DNA from: Elysia crispata
Lineage: Eukaryota > Mollusca > Gastropoda > Plakobranchidae
DNA: 64,000 bases
Reading direction: 5' to 3'
Assembly (NCBI GenBank): GCA_033675545.1
Contig: JAWDGP010007412.1
Location: 2,310,844-2,374,843 of the forward strand
Shown: in pieces, positions 1-11,090 of the stretch
Numbering within the stretch: the first letter of the stretch is position 1
Layout of the letters: each line of letters starts with the position of its first letter
Position numbers and translations under genes: made by a program
Notes under the pieces: model-generated
What the model saw: only the letters and a program-made list of their open reading frames with translations
What the model was told of the DNA's origin: nothing
Databases searched by the model: none

Positions 1-1243
1 TGCGAAAGAATGTCGGGATTTACAATCATGCATGCAAAAAAAAAAAAAAAAAAAGATAGGCGTGGAACTTCAGTGTCAGTGAGCGTTCACAAAGAAGCAA
101 AAGCTGGTGTATTGAATAAGAAGACCTTAGAAGTTCACAGATAATATTCAGTTAGCGCATTACAAGCGAGCAGATTCATAGAACGAGGTTAGTGGATATA
201 TCGATAGATTGGACAGATTCTCGACAAATAAACGAAGGGTAGTAATTAAATGGGATTTTTTTTTCAAGTGTTCGGGTTGCCTTAAATAATACACACTAAC
301 TATCGTTCATACTTTCAGACAACTTATAATTGGTTGCATTTCCCCCCCTAATTTTAGAAGTGATTTTATTCGCCAGTGACCAGTATGAATTCACATCAAT
401 GATGATTGTCTAGGACGTTATTTCAGATTGGTTGATTAGGATTATTCTTCATTCTTATTCCCGAGCATAGAGAAAGAGTGGGGGGGGGGGGGGAAGAGAG
501 AATCATGTATGTTAGAAAGATTACCATCCGTTCCAAACATTGAAAATGCTTAGCTGATCTCTGAAGATACCATTGTTATGCTGTAACTTGTATCAAAACG
601 TACTTGTCGCGACTTGTGCCGTGCTTTGGTCTCAATAATATAGGTGAAAACAATGACAAACGTTCTAAAAATAATTTATACAGGGTGGAGAATTAAAGGA
701 GAAATGAAAAGGAATAAAAAGAGCGGCTAATAGGTGGGTGGGTTTCCTATCAATCCCGACTGCTATTCTTCATAATCATCTAAAATCTATTCAATGCATG
801 AGTGTGTTAGATTGGATTGGTCATGGTTTGAAACATACGGATAAGAAAAATGCCTGAGCACCAGTCTTAGCTGTAAGACCTTCACATGACACCTTAGGCT
901 CCACGTAAAATAACAACATGCCTAAGTGCGTCATCTAGTGGTTAGTTATATGAGGAACGCTTGCATGACACTTTTGTTATACTCTAAAAATACTCGATTT
1001 CATTGAGAAACGATATTGATGTCTCGCGATATTATCACACACATGTTTATTATTAGTTAGAATTTTATCAGCGCTAAGTTTTAATAATCAAAGTCAAAAT
1101 AAAGAATGTAAGCAGCTTCTCAAGAAAAAATTTCTTCCTGTCCTCATTATTTTTTCTAAAAGATTTGTCGCCATACGAAAGACTATAAAATAAAAAAAAA
1201 AAAAACCATCAGTTCGATAAGGTTTGCCTTTTTATTTTTGCAG
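1..1243. other. Unassigned AT-rich sequence
   Basis: No coding exon or recognisable element could be supported here. It contains several poly-A runs and a pure poly-G run at about 481-493. The last 20 bases before 1244 form a good pyrimidine-rich 3' splice site on the + strand, which belongs to the candidate exon that follows. Confidence 0.5.
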
Positions 1244-1461
1244 GGGCCACAACACGGTTCCAGCATATCAGTGCTAAGGAATTGAAGGCGCTTGGCTTGA
1301 CTTTCATCATAACGCTGAGCGTGCTTTCACTTTGGCTTGTCAGGGCCGAGCAAGTAATGATCGATCCAGCCCTAAAAACAAAATGGGGAAACACCGCAAT
1401 ACGTCAGGCCTCATCTAGAATCCAGATCTACAAAGGTGTAGGCCTCGTAATAGTACAGTAG
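1244..1461 (+). CDS. Candidate terminal exon of an unidentified + strand gene
   Basis: A pyrimidine-rich tract ending in TTTTTGCAG precedes position 1244. Reading GCC at 1246-1248 as the first whole codon gives 71 open codons to TAG at 1459-1461. The peptide has a hydrophobic stretch (LGLTFIITLSVLSLWLV) that could be one membrane helix, followed by RAEQVMIDPALKTKW. GC content is higher than in the flanks. No upstream partner exon was found, I recognise no family, and 71 open codons can arise by chance. Two weaker minus-strand ORFs cover the same stretch, so even the strand is uncertain. Confidence 0.22.
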
Positions 1462-3109
1462 CAATCCGGCCAGTAGCGAAGCTACAGATTCCGCTGAGAG
1501 ATCGTACTATGACAGACGTGGGTAGATGCTCCCTCGGGAAAAACTCCTGGGCAAACGCTAGTCTATGTGGAGTATTTGTTGCTAAGTCTGACAGCCGCCG
1601 CTTATCACAGTTCAATGGGGATAAAGTGTATTCAGTTTATTATATCCCTCAACAGACCTTTTTTTTTTTTAATGTAACCGACTAAAACCTGTGTGGCAAA
1701 AGAAAGGCAACCTCGAAAACGAGTGAAAGTGGAATAGAACAGAATTAGGGACTTATTGTTTAATAAAAGACAAAAGACTCACAAAATTTGTTAGCTAGTG
1801 CTGAACTTTTTAGTTTCTTCTTTTATTTTTTAATTTTATAAATTCGAAACGCCATCACATGAAAAAAAAAAAAAAAAAAAACGAGAGTAAGCGCCTTCAT
1901 GGCGTAGGACTTTCACTGAACCAAAGAGCGCAATGCATATTGGAACAGTCTCTACCTGTTATGCTGGTGGTGATCTCCGCCCCATTAAGCAGAGTGGACA
2001 ATGCAAATATTGAACATAGAGAAACTGTAACTGAGTAACAGGAAGATAGGGTTAAACTCATATGAAAAGGAGTGCAAATCGATGAACACTACATATGGCA
2101 TTAAGGAAGGGCACATATGCCTCATTACAATACATGTAGGCCTATGTATTTTATATGAGGTGCAATTTTATATTTTGTATCTTATACAAGATGCCTTACG
2201 AGTATAAAAAAAACCCGGCAAAAATTGAAAACAAAATTTTCCGGAAGCCAGGTCAGAATATAAAGTGCTGTAACAAGAAGCCTAGAAAAATACTATTTCA
2301 CATGCCGTATTCAGCATAAAATTATTATTATTATTATTATTTTCATCACCATCGTCATTTTAATGAATAAAAAAAAAAAAACAATAATTCCCAAGTCCCA
2401 AGTTTCAGTTTGGGGTGTCATATTTTGCCCCGGTTCGATTCCCCATTCGATCATTTGGTCTTGAAGTCGGATGCCATCAACTAGACCAATTTTCGCTTGA
2501 CCGAAAAACCTCGCTGTATTCGATTAAAATTCTTCAGGAGGCTTGGCGGCCGTAAAACTAACCCAAGAACGAACGACAATAGATTATTAAAAACATAGGT
2601 GTGTATGAAATGCACAGACCCGCCTCCAAACCAGTATGATAAAATAATAATGTTTGTTCCGTGTGTTTCAGCGACAGTTTAATTACCAATCACAGAGCAA
2701 AGCGTCTGATCGGAGCGTAGATTATTGCTGCACTGAGGAGCACACTGCGCCGAAATCAAAAAGTCATTGAAAAAAAAAAATCGCTCTGTTTATATCGCGA
2801 TGGAAACGAGCGTCATCAGATATCTTTTATATTGAGGATTCGGAAAAGCTTTTGAATATGTGTTAATAATGTATTGGGCAATAATCTATATAGCACGTGA
2901 AGGGTGCGAGATAATGAATAAATGATTAGATATCATATTCTAGTGATTTCCATAATGGAAGACGTGGTAAGTTGGCTAACTTGTTGTGTCTTTAATTTTT
3001 TTTTTTAATTTTTGGTCATACTCTCAACTGGTTAAAAAAATCCAACACATGTTTTCAAATCAGGCTCACTTTTCAGACATTTATCTCGCCTAATAATTTT
3101 TACTCTCAA

Positions 3110-3115
<6 letters not shown>
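1462..3115. other. Unassigned sequence with short microsatellites
   Basis: No coding exon is supported. It holds a short (ATT)n run near 2321-2341, several poly-A runs, and the tRNA-type B-box described separately. The stretch 1462-1620 stays relatively GC-rich and could be untranslated sequence of the candidate exon at 1244-1461. Confidence 0.45.
2400..2445 (+). mobile_element. Possible tRNA-derived SINE remnant (B-box)
   Basis: GGTTCGATTCC at 2432-2442 matches the RNA polymerase III B-box consensus GGTTCGANTCC exactly. A weak A-box-like TTTCAGTTTGG lies at about 2403-2413, but the A-to-B spacing is shorter than in a normal tRNA, so this is not an intact tRNA gene. A decayed SINE head is the simplest reading; a chance match is possible. 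Confidence 0.3.
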
Positions 3116-3202
<87 letters not shown>

Positions 3203-3282
3203 CAAACAGAAGACCGAAAACATCGCACTTAGAGGACAACTTGGCAATAACAAAGGATCCAAAAATACGCATGTGTGACTGT

Positions 3283-3378
<96 letters not shown>
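3116..3378. repeat. Two (AG)n microsatellites
   Basis: Near-pure AG dinucleotide arrays at 3116-3198 and 3285-3378, separated by about 86 bp of unique sequence. The long Ser-Leu and Glu-Arg ORFs here are the repeat translated and should not be taken as genes. Confidence 0.97.
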
Positions 3379-3380
<2 letters not shown>

Positions 3381-4713
3381 CTTCCATAAAAATATTTTTC
3401 GAAAAACTGGGCACGTTAAACTTCTAAAAAAAAGAATCCGAGTGAGAGCTAGAGAGAAGCAAAAAAGAAAAAAAAAATGAGAAGAAAGAGGAAAGATAAT
3501 CTGATTAATATGCATAAAATAAGAAGGGGATGGAATGGCAAATGAAAAAAATATAAAACTATCATGGGGAAAAAAATGAGTTGGCGGCGAGATTCAAAAG
3601 AGATAGGAAAGGAAAAATGAAATTCGAAAAAAAAAAAGTAAGAAGATGTAGAAGCAATACCAGTTTACTAAGAGTGAAAGCACCATTCATTGAAAACAGA
3701 ACAGGAAGAAGAAAGATGTTCTAAAATGAAAAAGAAGCGTTTCTTTTTTTTTTTTTTTAGCAGTTGCATTTACTACAGATCCAACAAGATAAGATTCCTA
3801 CACATTTAGCATCAGTGACAATACTGTCCGTTTCTGACAGTAGATCCACACATGCTTCATTTTTTTTTTTTTTTTGCCATTCTAGTATAAATATTCTAGT
3901 ACAAGCTCAATATTGTCTACACTCTGCCAGGCACATGCAGGCTACTTCTGAAAGGCAGCCTTTAAAAAAAAAAAAAAAAGAAGATAAAGATTGCTCTAGA
4001 AATTTGATTGTAATGGTACATACACATTTTGCCGTTCAACCATTTGATCTCTAAAGGTTAAGAAAGAAGAGAGGAACCGAATATAGCAAATTACAAATTG
4101 GTCATTATTAAGTGCTTTCAAAAAGAAGAATCAGCAATACATGATAATCAATTGAAAAAAATAAAGACCGCAGAGAGGTTAAAAATACTATAGAATCATA
4201 TTTCATTTTGCCTCACTATCACGATTATTTATTCATCCCTTGTGTGTAGCTATATACCTATTAATCTCTATACGTAGCTGTCATAAATATGAAATTTTGA
4301 TGATCATCAAACCTTAATCAGGGTTCAAAAGAAACTTATGAAAAACAGAATGATCATAACAAAATGTACAATGAATGTAAGGTGAAAAATGTTACTTGAT
4401 AGTCAACATTTGTGAATAACGTTCTGATCAATCTGATGTAGTGTTAGCTAAGTAGATGAACTTTCATTGAAAAATTATTTACAGTGAATTTTGTAAATAT
4501 ACTGAATAGCTATACTACAATTTGCAAATCAAGAAAATCAAGTAAAAATTTACAATCATAGCTTCGAAATGTATTTAAAACTCTGCCAAAAGGACAACAA
4601 AAATATGAAAATGGGCATGCATAGAATTGTCTGAAGTTTTAGGAAAACCTAAAAGAAATAAAAGTAAAGATGAATTTGTTCACCAACTTAATATTAAGAA
4701 CTTATCATTACAC
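3379..4713. other. Unassigned AT-rich sequence, likely 3' flank of the minus-strand gene
   Basis: Purine-rich to about 3,740, then AT-rich, with no supported exon. Because the second minus-strand gene ends at 4,714, the part just below it is probably that gene's 3' UTR. Confidence 0.4.
4228..4233 (-). terminator. Candidate poly(A) signal of the minus-strand gene
   Basis: TTTATT on the + strand reads AATAAA on the minus strand, about 480 nt downstream of the predicted stop codon at 4714-4716. The hexamer is common in AT-rich DNA, so this is only a position-based suggestion. Confidence 0.25.
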
Positions 4714-4766
4714 TCAGTTCATGTGACCAATGTCCAAATACTTCAGCTGACAACAGACAACTAACA
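4714..4766 (-). CDS. Unidentified minus-strand gene, last coding exon
   Basis: The acceptor is CTTTCACAG next to 4766. The single A left over from the previous exon completes an ATG codon, and 16 more codons (LVVCCQLKYLDIGHMN) run to a TGA at 4714-4716. Phase joins perfectly with the exon at 4902-5092. The tail is hydrophobic and Cys-rich. It may be one of several alternative ends, because this short peptide is less convincing as conserved protein than the exons upstream. Confidence 0.4.
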
Positions 4767-4901
4767 CTGTGAAAGAAACCAGGGAAAAACAAAACAAAAA
4801 CAAAGACAGGGGTGCTACACACAGATGATTGAAAATCACCCCAAGCTTGAATGAAGTCACAGTAGTAATATCTTTTACTCATTAAAGATAAAGTGACTTA
4901 C

Positions 4902-5092
4902 TATTTGTGACTCCTACAAGTCGTTTCACGCCATCTGTGCCATCGATATCTATGTCTATAGATGTGCCATCCATAGAGTCTGTTATCCCTGTCTGCCTGG
5001 TTTGGTTGCTGTCAGAAGACTGACGAACTGGTGATGTCTTAAAGACGTTGGTAGGGTTTACTTCCATTCTAATATCCATCAAAAAACGCCAC
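4902..5092 (-). CDS. Unidentified minus-strand gene, internal exon (WRFLMDIR...)
   Basis: A 191-bp exon with acceptor GAATTCAG and strong donor GTAAGT. The frame set by the neighbouring exon gives 63 whole codons starting WRFLMDIRMEVNPTN, then a Ser/Gln/Asn-rich part (SSDSNQTRQTG), then an acidic patch (SIDIDIDGTDG). The first third looks like folded, conserved protein and the rest like a disordered linker. Codon use and GC are clearly above the surrounding DNA. I do not recognise the family. An ATG-initiated reading from inside this exon is also possible but less likely, because the frame stays open to the acceptor and joins the exon upstream. Confidence 0.6.
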
Positions 5093-5456
5093 CTGAATTC
5101 ACTTTTTTACCATGAGCCTGTGATAGGTTTAACTGTGTAGTTGCTTTTTCATATTGCACTTTGATTATACAGCTGCTAGTTTATTTTTATTCTTTATAAT
5201 TTTTTTTTTTAATCATTCAAATATTTCAGCTTGTCTGCAGGCAAGCACAGATGTCACATGGTATTTGGGTTGGTTCTGTTTAAATCTTGAATTCTGGTTC
5301 AGAAGAGAATGCAAATAAAATAAAACATGAGGCGCATGAATTTAAATGCAGAAGGGCAAGGTGATCTTTTCCCCTTACTTGACATGGTAAAAATAGGCAA
5401 TAAAGAAAGACGAAAGTGAAACAGCCTTCCATTCAATGTCACACTTAGCTTTATGA

Positions 5457-5520
5457 ATTATTAGCTCACAAAATTCTCATGAAAAATTATTATTAGCTCA
5501 CAAAATTCTCATGAAAAAAT
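5457..5520. repeat. 32-bp direct tandem duplication
   Basis: The sequence TTAGCTCACAAAATTCTCAT occurs at 5461 and again at 5493, each followed by a GAAAAA run, giving two copies of a 32-bp unit inside an intron of the minus-strand gene. Confidence 0.85.
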
Positions 5521-6348
5521 TTTCAGTAAAAACTAGGCTTCCGCATTTCTATCAAAATAAAGTTAGAGTAAAATGAGGTATCATTGAAACACTGTCACTG
5601 TAACAATGTATTTCTAGCCTTAAGACTATTTTTTAAGTGCTGAAAAGTCTTGTCTTGCAGTTTAGGTCTCGGCTGTTAACTCTAATCTTATGCAAAAGCG
5701 GACCAAAGAATGGGTTGCCACTATCTTTCAACAAGACACAAAATACATTTTCATAATTTAAGTCTTTTAGAATAATGTTTTAAATGAAAAAAAAAAGTAT
5801 TGAAGAGCAAAGGATGTCTTTTAATTACAGAATTGCCCAAAATAAACAAGTCATCCACATCCAAGTTCAAGGGTTGTTTTTTTTTCATGAAATATTTGTA
5901 CAGGTATGCCGGGCAATTTAAAATCTTGATGCAGCTTTCATTTTCTTCTTTTTCTTGTAACACAGTATAAAATTGTTAATGACTCTCAAATAACTATCAG
6001 ACAGCATAATTTTCTTGTAACTGTGAGAGGTGCATATATGAAAACCAACTGGATAACTCTAATTAGTCTTATTAGAGATAGTTCAGCATTTTTTAATTTT
6101 TTAAAATGAAAAACTAAGTTTGCCTGCTCTTGCTCTTTTCTTGGCACTTCTGAGCAGACATTGTCAGGTCACATATAAATGTATACAATTCTAGAAATTA
6201 ACAGATAAAAAGATTCCGCACAAATTAACATCAAGAGTGGATAGGGATGTCATTAGATGTGCTAGACATCCTTATTGTAAACTCAGTTTTGACCAAATTG
6301 GAAAATGATATTTAGCAATGCAATGCAACACCCAAATTTTTTTTATAC

Positions 6349-6444
6349 CTATTATTAGTAAAAATTGGGTCTAGATCAAGACTTGCAGCATCTTGTATTT
6401 CCCACTCATCTGGATGCTTGTTTTGTAAAAAAGGGAAACAGACT
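6349..6444 (-). CDS. Unidentified minus-strand gene, internal exon (NKHPDEWEIQDAASLD)
   Basis: A 96-bp exon with acceptor CTAGGTTCAG and donor AG|GTATAA. It reads VCFPFLQNKHPDEWEIQD then AASLDLDPIFTNN, leaving AG that joins the next exon as an Arg codon before WRFLMDIR. Entry and exit phases match both neighbours. The peptide is rich in Trp, Pro and acidic residues and reads like globular protein. Family not recognised. Confidence 0.6.
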
Positions 6445-6527
6445 CTGAACCTAGAGGGGTAAATGTAAACATTTATGATTGACAAGTTGGAGTTTATACT
6501 CCATATTTGATTCAAGTTGAATCTAGT

Positions 6528-6530
<3 letters not shown>

Positions 6531-6593
<63 letters not shown>
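6531..6593. repeat. (TA)n microsatellite
   Basis: About 63 bp of alternating TA with one G interruption, in the intron between exons 6349-6444 and 7016-7060 of the minus-strand gene. Confidence 0.95.
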
Positions 6594-7015
6594 CCACTTA
6601 ATTAAATTAGAAAAAAAAAAGTTTTTGGTTTTTAGTATGAACAGACTGAAATATGTACTGAGTCCTCCAGCTATGTATACATTTGTATTATGATGTCAGA
6701 GAATCTATCGTCATTCCTAAATGTACGAATGTATCATTGAACACAGCAATAATGTCATTCAAACTAATCTACTTAGGAACAAAAAATATAGATAACTGAT
6801 TGAAGTGAGACTAGCAATTAAAAATTAAGTCTTAAGTTAACTTTCCAGTTTTATGTTCTACTATATATACTTACATGAAAAGGATAAACAATCAATCCTC
6901 ATAAAGAATTTTACAATAATCAAATGTGTCATGATTTGACATTGAAAATATTTGGTTTTGTGGTGCCATTGGTGTCCTTTGACTTCACTGTGACAATAAC
7001 TTTTTAAACATTTAC

Positions 7016-7060
7016 CTAACAGTATCCAAAGCAAAACAATATGCTCTCCTTTGACATCTG
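7016..7060 (-). CDS. Unidentified minus-strand gene, short internal exon
   Basis: A 45-bp exon reading RCQRRAYCFALDTV, followed by a donor at GTTAG|GTAAAT whose leftover AG joins the exon at 6349-6444 as Arg (giving ...ALDTVRVCFPFLQ). The acceptor is a tandem CAGCAG, so the start could shift by three bases (7060 or 7057). The frame also stays open upstream to an ATG, so a longer exon cannot be excluded. No exon further 5' was found; a decayed LINE occupies the next kilobase. Confidence 0.5.
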   Translation of the reverse strand, partial: QMSKESILFCFGYC

Positions 7061-7479
7061 CTGAGTAGGTCCATTAAGATTCAGAGATAATTCAGATGAT
7101 TTTTTCTGGCTTCATTATCACTTAATTTAGAAGGCACAAATTATATGTGGTGCATTTTCTACTGATACACCATATCTAATTTCAACATTGCTCTTTTATA
7201 CATATATATATATATATAACTACCACTGAAAGTTCCTAGACCAATTACTAGTTTTCAAATACTTGCTTAGGCTCTTTCCATACAGCTGTGTAGTATATTT
7301 TGAAATTAGCCAATACGGACTTTTCACTGAAAGAATATATATGTATAATAGACTGGGCCTAGCAGCAACATGTATCCCTTCTCAGCCCTCTCCAGGAAGA
7401 ACAAACTTCATGGCTATATAAGAGAAAGAATTGTGCTTGAAAATAAAATAAAGAAGAACAGTACTCAGGTGTGCTGTGA

Positions 7480-8555
7480 TATTTGTAGCAAAAAAGAGTG
7501 TTTTGAGGCCACTAACTCAAACAGGTCTGCAGAGACCCTTTTCTTGTTTTCCTATGCTGTGTTTTCTTTTAATCATTTAAGATGTCACAAGATGTTCCAG
7601 TTTCTCTCTACTCTCCACAGGGCTGAAAAATGCTGCCCAACGTTAACAGTTTACTTTGTTATTCTATTTATTCGTTGTGTCAGCTCTTTGAAAGACTATT
7701 TTTTGTTTTGATATCTACGCAGTCCATGAGATTCGTAGCATTCTCTGTAAGAATCACATTTCCATTGCCTTTAGTTTCTGGCAGTAGCTGTTTTGAAATT
7801 GCCCAGGCCTCTCATCTATATTGTGCTATTTCAGTGTTGTTGCTTCTATCACTTGTTATTAAAGTACTCAAGCATTTGAATTGATTCCTACACTTAGGTT
7901 TATTCCAGTTGATAAAGATGTTGATTCGTGGACACTCATTGTTTTGAGTGATGACCAACACTTTTGTCTTTTTCAGATTTTGCTATTCAATTCCAACCCT
8001 TTCTTTCTGCTTTCTTCAACAATATCTAAAGTTGTTTACATTGTGTTCTATATTCTATTTTTAATTCCTAAATATCCTACGTTTTGAATTATCATTTCAG
8101 CTCACTGCAGAGATATAGAAAAGGTCTGTGGAAAGGACACATCCTTGTTTGACACCAAACTTTATTTTTGTAAAGAGATGATTTCCCCATCAACTGCATC
8201 ACTGCTGTCTGTGTCCAGTACATGTTTTGATAACTCGTAGATATTTTCCATCTGTCTTCAACTGTGTTAGTTGTGTGATTATCTCATCATGTCATATTCT
8301 GTTAAATGCTTTGGTGTAGTTAAACGAGCACAGGCATACCTCTTTTTGTACTTCCAGAGCCTGTTTAATTACAGTTCAAAGGATGCAGATAGAATTTGTT
8401 GCAAATTTTTCCTCCGTGAAGCCACACAGTTCCTCTGTTACTTCTGGTTTGATTTTGTTTCTAACTCGTGTAGCGATGATTCAAGTTTTTTTTATTTGAC
8501 TCATAAGACTGATTGCTCTTTGAAATTCACACTTTTCCCCTTTGGCCAGACCTAG
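7480..8555 (-). mobile_element. Degraded non-LTR retrotransposon (LINE) reverse-transcriptase remnant
   Basis: Read on the minus strand in shifting frames, this stretch matches the reverse transcriptase and C-terminal part of the LINE endonuclease-RT polyprotein. In order: a thumb/palm entry (VRNKIKPEVTEELCGFTEE, about 8,460-8,405), the palm motif YTKAFNRI (about 8,320-8,295; family norm YTKAFDRV), KFGVKQGCVLSTDL (about 8,165-8,120; norm RGVRQGCVLSPDLF), ESRKKGLELNSK (about 8,020-7,985), and the distal EMWFLQRMLRISWT (about 7,770-7,730). Numerous stops and frameshifts are present, and the segment that should carry the catalytic YADD is missing. It is a dead 5'-truncated copy, in the same orientation as the flanking minus-strand gene. 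Confidence 0.8.
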
Positions 8556-9075
8556 TTAAGTTTAAAATATGCCTTGCTCTCCATTAGGTACATCCGAAAC
8601 AACTTAACTTGGCTAAGTTTATTTTCCATGTGGAGACATGAAAGCAAAATAGAGCCTTCTATGTCCCTCTTAAAGGCTGTAATGAATATATCCTAGTCTT
8701 AAAGTCAAAGGAAATTTATAAGTGAAATTCGGACACTTTCAATTTCCAATCAGTTTGTAAGCTCAAATTTTAGAAGATTATTTGTCCTGAAAATCCTTTT
8801 GAGTATAACTTTTTACAGCTGCCAAAATGATAGACTTCTAGATAAAAAGTTTTCTCATTTTTATAATTCTTTGTTAAAACTCAAACACATTAATAAATTA
8901 TTCAGATCTAAACTTATCACTGAAAAACTATCCCTTCCAGACACATATCACAAAATTTATATCATACACAAAAAGTGAAACCTTCATTTCAATGCAAAGG
9001 AGAGAGTTTGCTCAATTGACAGAGGCTAAACTGGATTTTGTTCTCAGTTCAATTTTATGATTTTAAATCAAATTA
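8556..9075. other. Unassigned AT-rich sequence
   Basis: No coding or repeat signal seen between the LINE remnant and the MITE. It may include more decayed LINE sequence, but no motif supports that. Confidence 0.4.
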
Positions 9076-9512
9076 CAGTGGAAACCTCATTATTCGAATT
9101 GAATGGAATGAATTAAAACTTCGATTTTCAAAAAAGGTGCATAAATGAACCTATGACTCATTGGATGAGTATGTTCTATGCCTGCAATTAGCAACTCTCC
9201 CTTTTCCCTTGTTCCATGTTGCTACCAGTATCAGTGTTACTACATGTACTGGCGACTCTTTCTCAGTGAGTCAGCTCACTCCTACTCCTACAGCAGTGAT
9301 AAGCATTGCTGTAGCTTCAGAGACACACATATAGTACTTTTTTCATGCTTTCTAGGGTGGAATTGACTTCAAAATAAGAGAACCAGAAAGACTTTGAATT
9401 ATGAGTCAGACTCTAACAAAGCCAAAGAGAAAAAAAAAATAACCTATCCTCTCGCAAAATTCGATTAATGAGAAATTTGAATAATCAGTTCGATTTTTGA
9501 GGGGTTCCACTG
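9076..9512. mobile_element. Non-autonomous pogo/Tigger-like element (MITE)
   Basis: The left end reads CAGTGGAAACCTCATTATTC. The right end, read inward, begins CAGTGGAACCCCTCAAAAAT and continues TCGAACTGATTATTC, so the termini are imperfect inverted repeats. Both ends are flanked by TA (9074-9075 and 9513-9514), the Tc1/mariner target site. CAGTGGAACCTC-type termini are characteristic of Tigger/pogo elements. The 437-bp interior has no transposase coding; a 62-codon + strand ORF inside it is not recognisable protein. Confidence 0.8.
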
Positions 9513-9848
9513 TAGATTTACTGCAGATGAATGTTCAAAATTTTTCAAAGGTGCAACTTTTGCTTTTGAAACTGAGATCTCTACAGTGTAGGTTCTAGAC
9601 ACATGAACTGCCAAAGGCAAAACTTGTTTTTGATTCACCATAATGGTAGAATTTTATTGTTGACATTGTAACACTTCATGAAAGCTAATTAAATTAGGCT
9701 TTTCTTTTTATAGCACTCTGACACCTACACCCAATTTCATGTAGGGCAATATTAGGATGAAATGATGCTGTACTTCTGAAGTGAAGGTTTGGGCCATGCT
9801 ATGAACAAATTGGAAGGTTTCATTTATCAAATATTAAAATGCTTTGAG

Positions 9849-10018
9849 CACGGCTGTTTAAAAACCACTGAAAGCCACCCTTTAGTTTCAGCCAGGCCTA
9901 CCCAGCAGTGGGTGGATCGGTAATAAATCATTTGTCAGGCTGAGCGGAACAAACTTAAGAGACAATAAACTCTGTTGTGTCAGCACAGCGCCGGCAAGCG
10001 TGCTTGTGCATCACCTGT
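9849..10018 (+). mobile_element. SINE-like repeat, copy 1
   Basis: Begins CACGGCTGTTT at 9849-9859, then CCTTTAGTTTCAGCCAGGCC, then CAGGCTGAGCGG and a GC-rich tail. It shares the head CACGGCTGTT, the motif TTTAGTTT and the motif CAGGCTGRG with other copies in this window (10,984-11,090; 39,854-40,068; 41,745-41,886). The end point is approximate. Confidence 0.5.
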
Positions 10019-10983
10019 GACTCTCGACATTCACAATTTTCACCAGTTTTTAGATTGCAATATCTTTGCTATTACTTTTTCAAGAAATTTTGTGCTTAGA
10101 TTCGTTTTAAGAAAATAGATCCTGTCAAGAAATGAACATTTCGTTATTCTTACGACTTAGAAGACAAGATTTTTTTTCCATCAGGAGTTTTTTGTGTTTT
10201 GGAAAGTCTACTAGATCTGCTGTCTTAAAAATTATAAGCTTTCCTAAATTAACAAAATTAATGTAGCCACATATATATAATATCCAAATAATTTTAAATT
10301 GTTGGCTTATGACTGTTGATCATATTACTCCAGATCTAGATCTGGTATTAGACCTTATTCTATACCTTAGTCTAAACTTATATTCAAATTATAAAGCTAA
10401 GTCTATTTTCTTTAAGTGTCCATACGGATTCATCATTTTTTTCTGATAGATCACTATCTGTATTTGCTAAATTCCTCTTGAGAGAATGATGCTACAAGAC
10501 CTAGCACCAATAAATGAAGAGCCGTGCTACCACTGAGGATATAGAGATAAACGGTAAATTTAAGAGACAAAGAATCAGAATCTTAACCGGGTAGCTGTGT
10601 AAAATGGTCGGGATCGGAAATTTAATCAAGATATTTAAAGAACTAAGAACTCTTCGCAGTTGCCGTTTGGCATGTGCATTATTCAACATAATGATGACTC
10701 ACTGGCGAAATTTCATTATAAAATATTGTTCCAAAAGCTTCATTTGGTGTCATTAAAAACTGTCATCCCTGTGATGAAATACAGTCTACCAAATTCCTGG
10801 GCATCAAAACTGCTCTGCATTTCTTCAGTTTAAGAAATAAAACGTCCATTATTTTCCCCAATGCTAAACGAATATGGTACCTTTACATTATATGCTTTCC
10901 ATTAACGTCGATGCAGCCAATGGAATTATATGCATGTTTAAGCATAAAAAAATGATGCATCTAAAACACCCCTGCTGAAAATT
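10019..10983. other. Unassigned sequence
   Basis: No exon or element supported. Contains the palindromic CCAGATCTAGATCTGG near 10,331, one of many such motifs between 10.3 and 12.6 kb. Confidence 0.4.
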
Positions 10984-11090
10984 GGAAATCCAAGTTCCAC
11001 CCAGCACTTGACCTCATGACCTGATCAGGTTACTGAGAGCAGCTGGCGGGTGTCTGGCAAACTAAAGGGCCGCCTCTTAACAGCCGTGTG
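10984..11090 (-). mobile_element. SINE-like repeat, copy 2
   Basis: Read on the minus strand it starts CACACGGCTGTTAAGAGGC, followed by CCTTTAGTTTGCCAGACACC, then TAACCTGATCAGGTCATGAG. Head and TTTAGTTT motif match copy 1; the CTGATCA segment matches the copy at 39.85-40.07 kb. Boundaries are approximate. Confidence 0.45.
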
